Assembly: GCF_016907715.1 (NCBI RefSeq)
Contig: NZ_JAFBCM010000001.1
Span: 3,286,001-3,350,000 of the forward strand
DNA from: Tenggerimyces flavus
GTDB lineage: Bacteria; Actinomycetota; Actinomycetes; Propionibacteriales; Actinopolymorphaceae
Length of the DNA: 64,000 bases
Direction: 5' to 3'
Every line of letters starts with the position of its first letter. Position 1 is the stretch's first letter. The position numbers and the translations under genes are program-made. The notes under the pieces are model-generated. The model did no database searches, had not been told where the DNA came from, and saw only the letters and a program-made list of their open reading frames with translations. Shown here one piece after another: positions 26,618 to 35,028 of this stretch.

Positions 26618-27324
26618 GCGCTTCGTCGTTCGTCGATTCCGTGCGCCGTTACGGGCTCGCCGTGCTGATGCCTTTGGGGCCGGCTGCGGTTGCTGTGCTG
26701 CGGTTCGTACTGCCGTACTCGACGCCGGACTCGCCGGCGACGATGGTGGCTCAGATCGCGGCGGATCCCTCGGCGCAGCGCTTGGTGCTGTGGTTGTCGG
26801 TGGTGGCTACCTTGGCCTTGGTGCCGGGGGCGATGGCCGCGTTGTCGCTGACGTGGCGGCGGGCGCCGGTGCTGTCACTGGTGACCTCTTTGTTGCTGGT
26901 ACCGGGGTACCTGATGATCGGCGCGGCCGGTGGCGGAGTCGACCTGTTCGTGTCGGCCGGCTTGGCGCGGGGTGTGGACACTGCTGTGCTGGCGGCCTTG
27001 GCCTCGGCGACCTTGGCTGATCCGGTGTCGTCGTTGTCGACCGGGGTCTTCGTGGCCGGGCACCTGCTGGGCGCGATCCTGCTGGGCGTGACGTTGCTGC
27101 GGTCTGGTGTCGTGCGGTGGCCGTGGGCGGTACTCGTTCTGGTGTCGCAGCCCGTGCACCTGGTGGCGGCGATGACGGGCAACCACCCGTTGGATCTGTT
27201 CGCCTGGGGCGCGACCGCGGTGGGGATGGGCGCGGTGGCGGTCGCCTACATTCGTGCGTCGGGAAGTCGTGCTTCTGCGAGCGGGACGCCCTATGGTGCG
27301 GTGGGTGCTCACTCCTCCGTCTGA
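26614..27324 (+). CDS. Integral membrane protein of unknown function
   Basis: A 236-residue protein with about six hydrophobic segments, translationally coupled to the preceding small membrane protein. Charged residues are confined to short loops. The helices [20 protein letters not shown] and [20 protein letters not shown] hold the only conserved-looking His residues. The C-terminus overlaps the APH-like gene by 32 bases. No family assignment is possible from motifs. Confidence 0.7.
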
Positions 27325-28303
27325 TCTGTCTGGTTCGCAGGTTTCCGACTCTTTGCAAGAGCATTGGGGCTTGGCCGAGGCTGTCGTGACCTATGCGCCG
27401 TTGGGTCACGGCAGCCACAACTGGTCCGCTGAGGTGGGCGAGTCGCGGTGGTTCGTGAAGGCGTACCGGAGCGGTGCGGACTCCGCGTTCTTCCAGGCCA
27501 CGCAGGCCAGCACCGCGGCGTTGGGCGATCGCGGTGTGTCGTGCGTGTTGGCTCCGGTGCGCTCCCGTGGCGGACTGGCGTTGGTGCCGGTGTCGCCGTC
27601 GTGGGAGCTGGCGATTTTTCCTTTTGTCCGTGGGCGAAACGCCGATTTCCTGTCGTCCGATCGCGAGCTGGTGGCGTCGGCTGTGGGGGAGCTGCACGCG
27701 TTCGGGCCGGTGCCTTCCGATGCGCTGCGTTGGGCGCCGGGCTGGCTGCAGCCGGAGCTGCGTGCGCGGCTCGCGTCGGGGCTGTCGGGGCCGTGGTCGG
27801 AGGGTCCGTACGGCGAACGGGCTCGTACGTTGCTGCTGCGCTGCCGGTCCGGGATCGAGGCGCTGCTGGCGTTGTCGGATCGGCTGGTGGCGCGGCTGGA
27901 GTCGTCGTCCGAGCCGTGGGTGATGACGCACGGCGAGCCGCACGGTGGGAACTCGATGATCGACTCGTCCACTGGAGCGGCGGTGTTGATCGACTGCGAC
28001 GCGATGCTGGTGGCGCCGCGGGAGCGGGATCTGCGGTTGTTGTTGCACGCTTCGCACAAGGGGCCGCGTGGCTTGGACAACGCAGCGGTGCTGGCCGCCT
28101 ACCACCGGGCGGCGGGTCCAGTGGTGCCGCGGGAGTGGGTGATGGAGCTCTTCCGGGCGGAGTGGCATCTGCTGGAGATCGCGCGGTATGCCGAACAGTT
28201 CGCCGCTCCGCATGTGGAGTCGGCCGACACCGCGGCGCGGATCGTTTCGCTCGAGTCGTACGTACCCGTGACGCAGAACTGGCCCGAACTGAACGCAGCC
28301 TGA
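27293..28303 (+). CDS. Aminoglycoside phosphotransferase-like kinase
   Basis: A 336-residue APH/choline-kinase-fold protein. The ATP-binding Lys is in [11 protein letters not shown], the catalytic (Brenner) loop reads [15 protein letters not shown], where HGD is HGE, and the metal-binding Asp lies in [10 protein letters not shown] substrate-binding helical region follows. The HGE variant occurs in some small-molecule kinases of the family and does not by itself mean loss of activity. An antibiotic substrate should not be assumed. The start at 27293 is the most upstream ATG; GTG 27302 is also possible. Confidence 0.8.
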
Positions 28304-28337
28304 CCCGGCCGCGGGGTGGTTTCCCCGGCGGTCGGGT
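28303..28337. terminator. Imperfect GC-rich hairpin between convergent genes
   Basis: ACCCGGCCGCGGGG and CCCCGGCGGTCGGGT form a long stem with small mismatches and a 6-base loop. It fills the 42-base gap between the kinase stop (28303) and the HNH gene stop (28346) and can serve both. Confidence 0.6.
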
Positions 28338-28345
28338 TGGCTGGG

Positions 28346-29593
28346 TTAGGCGTGGATGGGGTTGCGGATGGGTGTCTGGTGGTGGTCGATCCATGGGGGT
28401 GGGATGAACTCGGGTTTGCCGTCGAGGGCCATGCGGATGGCCCAGTCGCCGCGGTGGATGACTCGGTGGTGGTGGGTGCAGAGCAGGACGCCGTTGTTGA
28501 GGGTGGTGGGTCCGCCCTTTGACCAGGCTTTGATGTGGTGGGCGTGGGTCCAGCCGGGTGGGCGGTCGCAGCCGGGGAAGGCGCAGCCGCGGTCTCTGAG
28601 TTCGAGGAGGCGGCGGAGTTTGCCGGTGAACAGCCGTTCGGGGTCGGTCAGGTGCAGGTGCCCGGGCATCAGGTGGTCGGGGAGGAGGTGACTGACTTCG
28701 GCTTCACACATGATCCGGGCTGTGAGTTCGGGGGAGAGGTCTTGTCCGGTGTGCAGGGTGGTGCCGATGCCGGTGTCGGGGTTGACCATGACGACCATTT
28801 GGGTGCGGTTCCCGCCGTGCCGGGTGGTGGAGTGGTTGTGCGCGAGTTCGATGATCTGGCCGAACGCGTCAGCACGTCGTGCGGCGGCGGTGCGGAGGTC
28901 GGGGCCGTCGGCGCCTTTGACGGGGCGGGACCGTGCGTCGACCAGGAGGTGGAGGCGTTCGCCGGTGTCTTTGTCGGTGCGGCCGCTGAATCGCCACATG
29001 CCGGAGTCTGGGTCTTGGCTGAGGTGGAAGTACGCGGTCTTGTCGGCGTCGCGTTCTTCTCGTTCCACTTGGGCTTGCAGGATCTGGTGGGCGACGTCGG
29101 GGGCGACGAGCTCGAGGACGTGGTTGCCGAGTTTCCGCAACGGTGTCGGACCCAGCGTCTGCGCGTGGTCGGTGAGAGTCTTGTCGACCTCGCCGAGGGG
29201 TGCGTCTTTGGGGAGTGTGGTGATGGTGTGGGCGATGGCGTGGACCTGGTCGACGGAGATCTCCCCCGCACACAGGGCAGCCCCAGCAGTCGGCAGGTGT
29301 TGTTCGACCATGCGGGCGAGGGTGAGCTTCTTCTTGGCGCGGGTGGGGTCGATGCCCTGCTTGTCCGCCAACCAGGCGGTCGTGGAGGAGGCGTCAGCGG
29401 CTTTGGCGACCTCGCACACTTCGGCTTGGTGGATGACCTTGAGTTCGAGGCCGTCGCAGATGTTGCGGATCTCGGTGAGGACCCCGACGGTGGCGGCAAG
29501 TTCAGCTGGATTCGTGGACAGCACGTTGCTGTTCGCGGCGGCGAGGAGCTGTTCCTTCACCGCGGCGAGTGTCGAACGTGTGGTCGATTCCAT
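28346..29593 (-). CDS. DUF222 / HNH endonuclease (13E12-type)
   Basis: A 415-residue protein. DUF222 covers about residues 20-300 (ELAATVGVLTEIRNICDGLE, ARKTAYFHL-like core). The C-terminal HNH nuclease has CAFPGCDRPPGWTHAHHIKA, WSKGGPTTLNNGVLLCTHHH and RVIHRGDW. The Cys residues probably bind structural zinc, and the HH pair contains the catalytic His. The family is abundant and multicopy in actinobacteria (the 13E12 repeat proteins of mycobacteria) and may be mobile or domesticated. Its codon use is visibly less GC-rich than its neighbours (many GTG/TTG-type wobble positions on the plus strand), consistent with transfer. Confidence 0.9.
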   Translation of the reverse strand: MESTTRSTLAAVKEQLLAAANSNVLSTNPAELAATVGVLTEIRNICDGLELKVIHQAEVCEVAKAADASSTTAWLADKQGIDPTRAKKKLTLARMVEQHLPTAGAALCAGEISVDQVHAIAHTITTLPKDAPLGEVDKTLTDHAQTLGPTPLRKLGNHVLELVAPDVAHQILQAQVEREERDADKTAYFHLSQDPDSGMWRFSGRTDKDTGERLHLLVDARSRPVKGADGPDLRTAAARRADAFGQIIELAHNHSTTRHGGNRTQMVVMVNPDTGIGTTLHTGQDLSPELTARIMCEAEVSHLLPDHLMPGHLHLTDPERLFTGKLRRLLELRDRGCAFPGCDRPPGWTHAHHIKAWSKGGPTTLNNGVLLCTHHHRVIHRGDWAIRMALDGKPEFIPPPWIDHHQTPIRNPIHA

Positions 29594-29644
29594 AGAACAA
29601 CCCTACGTCGACCGGAAACCAACGGCGACTGAGAAATGGGTTTC

Positions 29645-29677
29645 CTGTCCACAGATTTCATCCACAACAGGTCCACA
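29645..29677 (+). promoter_or_regulatory. Three DnaA-box-like nonamers
   Basis: CTGTCCACA (29645-29653), TCATCCACA (29658-29666) and AGGTCCACA (29669-29677) all share TCCACA in the same orientation, 11-13 bases apart. The actinobacterial DnaA box is close to TTGTCCACA, so the first copy differs at one base and the others at two or more. No replication genes are nearby, so this is not oriC; a DnaA titration or regulatory site is conceivable. Confidence 0.3.
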
Positions 29678-29779
29678 AGCACCACAAGAAAACCGGCACC
29701 CTCGCGACTACCCGGGACAGCTCGTCGACCAGGCGCGGCGTCGTTCTCGTCCCTGCGCCCTTCCGGTCGCGGCGGAGCT

Positions 29780-29852
29780 AGTCAAGGGTCGAAGATCGCG
29801 AAGCGACGCCTCTCGCCCGCGCGAAGCGCCCCCTAGAGAGGCGCCCTTGACT
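29780..29852. repeat. Structured inverted-repeat element with two GCGAAGC mini-hairpins
   Basis: Outer arms AGTCAAGGG (29780-29788) and CCCTTGACT (29844-29852) are perfect. Inside, CGCCTCTC (29807-29814) pairs with GAGAGGCG (29836-29843). Each half carries one small hairpin with a GAA loop: TCGC-GAA-GCGA near 29797 and GCGC-GAA-GCGC near 29820. Both contain GCGAAGC, known as an exceptionally stable DNA hairpin. The whole can fold into a multi-branched cruciform or RNA. It looks like a REP-type mobile repeat or a structured RNA; only one copy is visible here. Confidence 0.55.
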
Positions 29853-30119
29853 CGCTCCGACGCGGCCGGACCATGGCGGACGAGAATGACGATGCACAGC
29901 ACCAAAGACGCGACGAGCGCGCCAAAGCGCGATCCGCAACAGCGGCTCGAACAAGCCCGACATAGCAACACAGACGAGCCAAACCCGCGACGCAGTGAGC
30001 TGCGGCGATGACGCGGCCAGCCGGGTTCCCCGCCGAGCCGCGCCCAGCCGTTCCTCCTGACGGAACACCGCCGCAATCGTTCTCCCGTCCACCACAAATT
30101 CCCATGAGAGCATCGAACA

Positions 30120-32711
30120 ATGGCGGGCCGGATCCTCGAGCGCGAGTACGAGCTGGCCGAGCTCGCCGCCGCGGCGCGAGAAGCCGCGGCAAGGCGGGGC
30201 AGTGTCGTGCTCATCCATGGCGAGGCGGGCATCGGCAAGTCGAGCCTCGTCGACGCCGTACGTAGCCGCCTCCCTGCCGAAGGCCGCATGCTCGTCGGCC
30301 ACTGCGACGACCTCGCCACGCCGCGCGTGCTCGGCCCGTTCCGCGACCTGATCGGCTCCGTCGGCACCGAGCTCGCTGACGCTCTCAAGGACGGCGACGA
30401 CCGCGACCGCATCCTCGCCGCCCTCCGGTCCGAGCTCGACTGGAGCGGCCACCCCACCGTGCTCGCGATCGAGGACGCGCACTGGGCCGACGACGCGAGC
30501 CTCGACCTGCTGCGGTTCCTCGTCAGGCGGGTCAACGACCTCCCCGTCGTCCTCCTCCTCACCTACCGCGACGAGGAGCTGTACCGCGGCCACCCGCTCC
30601 ACCAGGTCCTCGGCATCACCTCCGGCGGAGTCCGCCGCTTCATGCTGCGGCGGCTGTCCGCCGAGGCCGTCCACCACCTCAGCGCGAACGCGGCGAGCGG
30701 AGTCGATGCGGACGAGCTGTTCGAGGTCACGTCCGGCAACCCGTTCTTCGTCACCGAGGTACTGGGCGACAGGCCAGGCGTCAGGCGGGTCCCGCCCACC
30801 GTCGTGGCCGCCGTGCTGGCGCGGCTCGGCAGCCTCGGCAACGACGTACGAGAGGCCGTCCAGCAGCTCAGCGTGATCCCGAACGCGATCGACCGCCAGC
30901 TCGTCGACTCCCTCATCGGCGGCGGCCTCCCCGCGCTCGCCGAGGCGGAGGAACGCGGCCTGCTGAACGTCACGCCGACCAGGGTCAGGTTCCGGCACGA
31001 GCTCACGCGGCGCGCGGTCGTCGACGCCCTCCCCGCCGCGAGACGGACCGCGCTGAACCGGACCGTTCTCGACCACCTCGTCAAGGACCAGGCGGCCGAC
31101 GTCGCCAAGCTCATGCACCACGCCGCCGAGGCCGGCGACGCGGCCATGATCGTCGAGCACGGCCCCGGCGCGGCGAAGACGGCGGCCGCGAGCGGTGCGC
31201 ACCGCGAGGCGGCCGCGTACTACGACCTCGTCCTCGAGCACGCCGAGTCGTTCGACGTTGCCGCCCGGTCCGCGCTGTACGAGCTGTGCGCGATCGAGCA
31301 CCAGACGATCGGCGAACCGGCCAACGCCGTACAGGCCCAGCGCCAGGCCGTCCAACTCTCTCGCGACCTCGGCGACGACGCCGTCCTCGGCGCCCGGCTG
31401 TGCGCGATCACGCGGATGCACTGGTGGGCGGGCGATCGCGCGGCCGCGGAGGCCACCGCGCGGGAGGCGTTCACGGTCGTGGAACGCACCCCCAACCTCG
31501 CGCTGCTCGCCCGCGCGTACAACAGCCTCGTGGTGAACGACGTTCTCGCCTATCGAGCGACCGAGGCTCTGCGGCTGGCCGAGGACGCGGTCGCTCTCGC
31601 GCGCAAGGCCGGCGACGATGCGATTCTCGCGTACGGGTTGGCGAATCTCGGCCTCGCGCGCTGGCACTGCGGGCAGGCCGGCGGGCGGGAACTGCTCGAC
31701 GAGAGCCTGTGGGTGGCGTTGGCGGCGAGCGAGACCGACCACGTCTGCCGGGCGTACGCGACGATCGGCTGGGAGCTGCTCGGGCGATACCAGCTCACAG
31801 AGGCGGACGTGTACATCGACGCCGGGATCGAGCTGGCGGATCGGTCGGAGCAGTTCGGCTTCCTCGACTTCCTGAATGTGCAGCGCGCTCGGCTGCTGCT
31901 CGCGCGCGGAGCCTGGGACGAGGCCGTACGCATCGCCGACCTGTCGTTGACCGCCGACCGGCCGGGCATCCGCTGCGCGGCGTTGACGGTGGTCGGGCGG
32001 GTGCACGCCCGGCGCCGCGAAGCGCATGCCCTGGAGGATCTCGCCGAGGCGGTCGAGGTCGGCCTGCAACTCGACGAGCCGCTGTGGCTCGGGCCCGCCG
32101 CTGCCGCCGCGGCCGAGGGCGCCTGGCTGCGAGGCGACGCCGCCGGTGCCGTCGACGTGGCCGCGGCGTCGTTCCGGCTGCTGGTCGAGCGGGACGCCAC
32201 GCCGTTGTCGTCCGAGCTCGGCTTCTGGCTCAAGAAGGCGGGAGCCACGATCACCGTGCCGGCCACCGACGAACCGTTCGGCATGCTGGCGAACGGCCGG
32301 TGGCGGGAGGCCGCGGAGGTCTTCGCCGCGGAGGGTGCCCGGTACGAGCACGCGCTGGCGTTGTGCGAGAGCGGCGACCCGAACGACCTGATCGCCGCGC
32401 TGGAGACGCTCGACGCCCTGAGCGCCGTGGCGCTGGCCGACCTCACCCGCCGCCGTCTCCGCGGCCTCGGCGTGACCGGCGTGCCCCGCGGTCCGGCGGC
32501 GTCGACGCGGCAGAACCCGGCCGGCCTGACCCAGCGCCAGGTGGAGGTGCTGGAGCTGTTGGAGCAGGGTCTGAGCAACGCGGAGATCGCCGAGCGCCTG
32601 GTCGTCTCGGTCCGCACGGCGGGCAACCACGTCGCCGCCGTCCTCGACAAGCTCGGCGCCCGCAACCGCGACCGCGCCGTCGAGCTCTGGCGCGACCTCC
32701 GCCAAGCCTGA
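30120..32711 (+). CDS. Large ATP-binding LuxR-family regulator (LAL/AAA-type)
   Basis: An 863-residue regulator. The N-terminal AAA/STAND ATPase has Walker A GEAGIGKS (34-41) and Walker B VLAIEDAHWADDASL. A long alpha-helical TPR-like middle region (about 330-780) follows, then a C-terminal LuxR HTH (LTQRQVEVLELLEQGLSNAE to RTAGNHVAAVLDKLGARNRD). LAL-type proteins activate catabolic or biosynthetic operons after ligand or protein binding. Its target is unknown; the small membrane gene 19 bases downstream is probably in the same transcript. Confidence 0.92.
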   Translation: MAGRILEREYELAELAAAAREAAARRGSVVLIHGEAGIGKSSLVDAVRSRLPAEGRMLVGHCDDLATPRVLGPFRDLIGSVGTELADALKDGDDRDRILAALRSELDWSGHPTVLAIEDAHWADDASLDLLRFLVRRVNDLPVVLLLTYRDEELYRGHPLHQVLGITSGGVRRFMLRRLSAEAVHHLSANAASGVDADELFEVTSGNPFFVTEVLGDRPGVRRVPPTVVAAVLARLGSLGNDVREAVQQLSVIPNAIDRQLVDSLIGGGLPALAEAEERGLLNVTPTRVRFRHELTRRAVVDALPAARRTALNRTVLDHLVKDQAADVAKLMHHAAEAGDAAMIVEHGPGAAKTAAASGAHREAAAYYDLVLEHAESFDVAARSALYELCAIEHQTIGEPANAVQAQRQAVQLSRDLGDDAVLGARLCAITRMHWWAGDRAAAEATAREAFTVVERTPNLALLARAYNSLVVNDVLAYRATEALRLAEDAVALARKAGDDAILAYGLANLGLARWHCGQAGGRELLDESLWVALAASETDHVCRAYATIGWELLGRYQLTEADVYIDAGIELADRSEQFGFLDFLNVQRARLLLARGAWDEAVRIADLSLTADRPGIRCAALTVVGRVHARRREAHALEDLAEAVEVGLQLDEPLWLGPAAAAAAEGAWLRGDAAGAVDVAAASFRLLVERDATPLSSELGFWLKKAGATITVPATDEPFGMLANGRWREAAEVFAAEGARYEHALALCESGDPNDLIAALETLDALSAVALADLTRRRLRGLGVTGVPRGPAASTRQNPAGLTQRQVEVLELLEQGLSNAEIAERLVVSVRTAGNHVAAVLDKLGARNRDRAVELWRDLRQA

Positions 32712-32730
32712 AGGGCCCTAGAGTTCCGGC

Positions 32731-33123
32731 ATGACTGAGGAGCCGAGCGACGTCGACGGCCCGCTGATGCGGAACGCCTCCGAACAGGCGGGGGCGATCG
32801 ACCGCGCAACGGATCCGGGGGAGCGGCGGCGGGCATGGACGAGGTTCCTGCCCGCTGCCGTTCTCGCGTTCCTGGAGAGCTACGTACGCGAAGGCGCCCT
32901 CGTCATCGCCGCGCTGCTGTCGGTGATCGCGATCCTGGCCGGCGCCACGTCCGGCAGCGCCGGATGGGCCGTGGCCGGCGCGTTCGCCGGCGTCGCCGGC
33001 CTGGTCATCGCCCTCGTGCCGGTCATCAGGCGCTGGTCGTTCGCCTGGCGTTGGGTGACTGTCATGGCGGTGATCGCCTTGCAGATCTTGGTTCTGGTGG
33101 TCTTCGGGTTGTCGAACGTATAA
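32731..33123 (+). CDS. Small membrane protein
   Basis: A 130-residue protein with a polar, acidic N-terminus (about 40 residues) and three hydrophobic segments: GALVIAALLSVIAILAG, GWAVAGAFAGVAGLVIALVP and WVTVMAVIALQILVLVVFGL. No catalytic motif is visible. Its stop codon lies inside the operator/promoter of the next gene. Confidence 0.65.
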   Translation: MTEEPSDVDGPLMRNASEQAGAIDRATDPGERRRAWTRFLPAAVLAFLESYVREGALVIAALLSVIAILAGATSGSAGWAVAGAFAGVAGLVIALVPVIRRWSFAWRWVTVMAVIALQILVLVVFGLSNV

Positions 33124-33137
33124 CTCAGTTATATGAT
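33109..33137 (+). promoter_or_regulatory. Promoter and palindromic operator of the MarR/EamA operon
   Basis: TATAACT (33119-33125) and AGTTATA (33127-33133) form a perfect palindrome about one central base. A promoter overlaps it: TTGTCG (33109-33114), 17 bases, TATGAT (33132-33137), then 6 bases to ATG 33144. The message would be leaderless and directly blocked by a regulator bound at the palindrome. Confidence 0.65.
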
Positions 33138-33143
33138 CGGGTC

Positions 33144-33641
33144 ATGCGTTCCCGAACGGCGAACCTCCTCGGCGCACTTGGCGTAGCCCTCGTCGACGCC
33201 CAGACCCAGCTGCTGGCGACGTCGCCCACCGACGCGGCGGCGCTCAACGCGATCGGTACGGTGCCCGGCTGCAGCATCACCGAGGTACGCGTCACGCTCG
33301 GCATCACCCACCCCGGCACCGTCCGGACGATCGACCGCCTCGTCGCCGCCGGCCTGGTCGAACGCGGCGCGGGCCGGGACGCACGTACGGTCGGCCTCCA
33401 CCTCACCGAAGCCGGCGAACGGACCTGGCAGGAACAGTCCGAAGCCAGACTCGGCTGGCTGCAACAGACGGTCGCCAAGCTCACTCCAGCAGAGCAGAAG
33501 GACCTCGAACGCGTCGCCTCAGCCCTCCTTGCCGCGATGACCAGCGACGAGGAGTCGGCCGAACGGATCTGCCGGCTCTGCGACGAAAGCCGCTGCCCGC
33601 AGCCACGCTGCCCGGTCACGCTGGCGATCGGAGCGCACTGA
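33144..33641 (+). CDS. MarR family regulator with Cys-rich C-terminus
   Basis: A 165-residue MarR protein. The winged helix is CSITEVRVTLGITHPGTVRT to RDARTVGLHLTEAGER. The C-terminus carries the cluster ICRLCDESRCPQPRCPV, with four Cys that could bind metal or sense redox state; this tail is found in a MarR subfamily. It is the first gene of an operon with an EamA exporter (1-base TGATG overlap) and a GNAT enzyme. Autorepression via the palindrome at 33119 is likely. Confidence 0.88.
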   Translation: MRSRTANLLGALGVALVDAQTQLLATSPTDAAALNAIGTVPGCSITEVRVTLGITHPGTVRTIDRLVAAGLVERGAGRDARTVGLHLTEAGERTWQEQSEARLGWLQQTVAKLTPAEQKDLERVASALLAAMTSDEESAERICRLCDESRCPQPRCPVTLAIGAH

Positions 33642-34567
33642 TGGCCCGCTGGCAAGGCCCCGCCCTCATGGTCGCGAGCGCCGCGACCTGGGCGGCCGGC
33701 CTCATCTTCACCAAGCTCACCCTCGACGTCACGGCAGCGAGACCCACGTCGGTGCTGCTCGTCCAGCTCGTCGCCTCGGTCGTCGTCCTCGCGCTCGCCG
33801 GTCTCCTCAGCGGAGCCGACCTGAGCCAGGGCTGGCGCAAGGGCTGGGTCGGTCTGCTCGAGCCGGGCATCGCGTACCAGCTCGCGCTCGCCGGCCTCGC
33901 CCTGACCAGCGCCGCGAACGCCAGCGTGCTCGGCAGCCTCGAGCCGGTGATGGTCCCGATCCTCGCCTGGCTGCTGTTACGCGAACGGCCGCACCCGCGG
34001 CTGATCATCGTGATCCTCGGCGCGACCGTCGGCTCGGTCCTCGTCTCGTACACCACGAGCGGGTCCGGCGGCAGCTGGCACGGCGACGCGCTGATCGTGG
34101 CAAGCGTCGCGGCCGCAGCGCTGTACGTCGTCGTCGCCTCCAAGCAGGTCGCCGACGTCAAACCGCTCCCGGCCGCGCTCAGCCAGCAGACCTGGGCGCT
34201 CGGCCTCATCATCCTCGTACTCGGAGGCCAGATCGCCTTCACCGGTGGGCCGTTCTGGCCCGAGCCGAACGCGACGGGGTTCCTGCTCGCGGGCTTCTCG
34301 GGCGTCCTGAACTACGCGCTCCCGTTCTGGCTCTACCTCTCCGCGCTCACCCGGATGCCGGTGAGCCGCGCCGCGACCTACCTCACGCTGATCCCGGTCT
34401 TCGGCGTGCTGCTCTCGGTGGTGGTCCTCCGCGAGAAGCTCACCTGGCTCGACGTTCTGGGTGGCGTCCTGGTCGTCGTGGCCCTGTTCGTCGACGCCAC
34501 GCTGGCCGCCCGCGCCGACCGCAAGGCAGCGGTCAAGGCCGAGGCAGCAGGGACAATGGTGCGGTGA
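33641..34567 (+). CDS. EamA/DMT-family exporter
   Basis: A 308-residue drug/metabolite transporter with ten predicted helices in two EamA halves; the first ends LGSLEPVMVPILAWLLLRERP and the second ends VSRAATYLTLIPVFGVLLSVVVLREKL, the duplicated family signature. Likely exports a metabolite or toxic compound sensed by the MarR encoded upstream. Its stop overlaps the GTG of the GNAT gene by 4 bases. Confidence 0.9.
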   Translation: MARWQGPALMVASAATWAAGLIFTKLTLDVTAARPTSVLLVQLVASVVVLALAGLLSGADLSQGWRKGWVGLLEPGIAYQLALAGLALTSAANASVLGSLEPVMVPILAWLLLRERPHPRLIIVILGATVGSVLVSYTTSGSGGSWHGDALIVASVAAAALYVVVASKQVADVKPLPAALSQQTWALGLIILVLGGQIAFTGGPFWPEPNATGFLLAGFSGVLNYALPFWLYLSALTRMPVSRAATYLTLIPVFGVLLSVVVLREKLTWLDVLGGVLVVVALFVDATLAARADRKAAVKAEAAGTMVR

Positions 34568-35019
34568 CAGCCATCGAGTTCCGCGCGGGAACGCTCGCGG
34601 ACGTCGAAGCGGTGACCGCGCTGGTGGACGCCGCGTACCGGCACTACATCCCGCGCATCGGCATGACGCCGCGGCCGATGCGGGCCGACTACGACCAGGT
34701 GCTGCGGGAGCGGAACGTCGTCCTCGCCGAGCGCGAAGGCGAGCTGATCGGTGTCCTTGTCATGCTGGAGGACCCGGACGAGTTCGTCGTCGAGAACGTC
34801 GCGGTCCACCCCGACCACCACGGGCGCGGCCTCGGCGGCGCGCTGTTGACGCTGGCCGAGACCACGGCCCGCGAGGCCGGCCACACCGAGATTCGCCTGT
34901 ACACCCACGAGAAGATGACCGAGAACCGCGCCATCTACGCGCATCGCGGCTACGTCGAGTACGAGCCCAAGGAACCGCTCGCGCCCGTCGTCGTCCACCT
35001 GCGCAAGCCGCTGGGCTAG
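34564..35019 (+). CDS. GNAT family N-acetyltransferase
   Basis: A 151-residue GNAT enzyme starting at GTG 34564. Acetyl-CoA motif A is VHPDHHGRGLGGALLTLAE and motif B is NRAIYAHRGYVEYEP. N-terminal AYRHYIPRIGMTPRPM is characteristic of a small-molecule acetylating subgroup. It completes the MarR-EamA-GNAT operon, so acetylation and export of the same compound is a reasonable inference. Confidence 0.88.
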   Translation: MTAIEFRAGTLADVEAVTALVDAAYRHYIPRIGMTPRPMRADYDQVLRERNVVLAEREGELIGVLVMLEDPDEFVVENVAVHPDHHGRGLGGALLTLAETTAREAGHTEIRLYTHEKMTENRAIYAHRGYVEYEPKEPLAPVVVHLRKPLG

Positions 35020-35028
35020 GGCGCGTGC

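Larger units (their letters stand above)
29594..30119. other. 526-base non-coding stretch between HNH and LuxR genes
   Basis: No convincing gene is present. It holds three DnaA-box-like sequences (29645-29677), an elaborate inverted-repeat element (29780-29852), and about 260 bases of lower GC, A-rich on the plus strand, before the LuxR-family start at 30120. That part presumably contains the regulator's promoter; I see no clear -35/-10 pair. Confidence 0.5.

Noticed and set aside
27293-28303. Calling the APH-like genes (here and at 41913) antibiotic resistance genes.
   Set aside because: The fold includes many metabolic kinases, and neither sequence carries a motif that fixes an antibiotic substrate.
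29594-30119. Possible replication origin because of DnaA-box-like sequences.
   Set aside because: Only three imperfect boxes in one orientation, and no dnaA, dnaN or parAB genes nearby.
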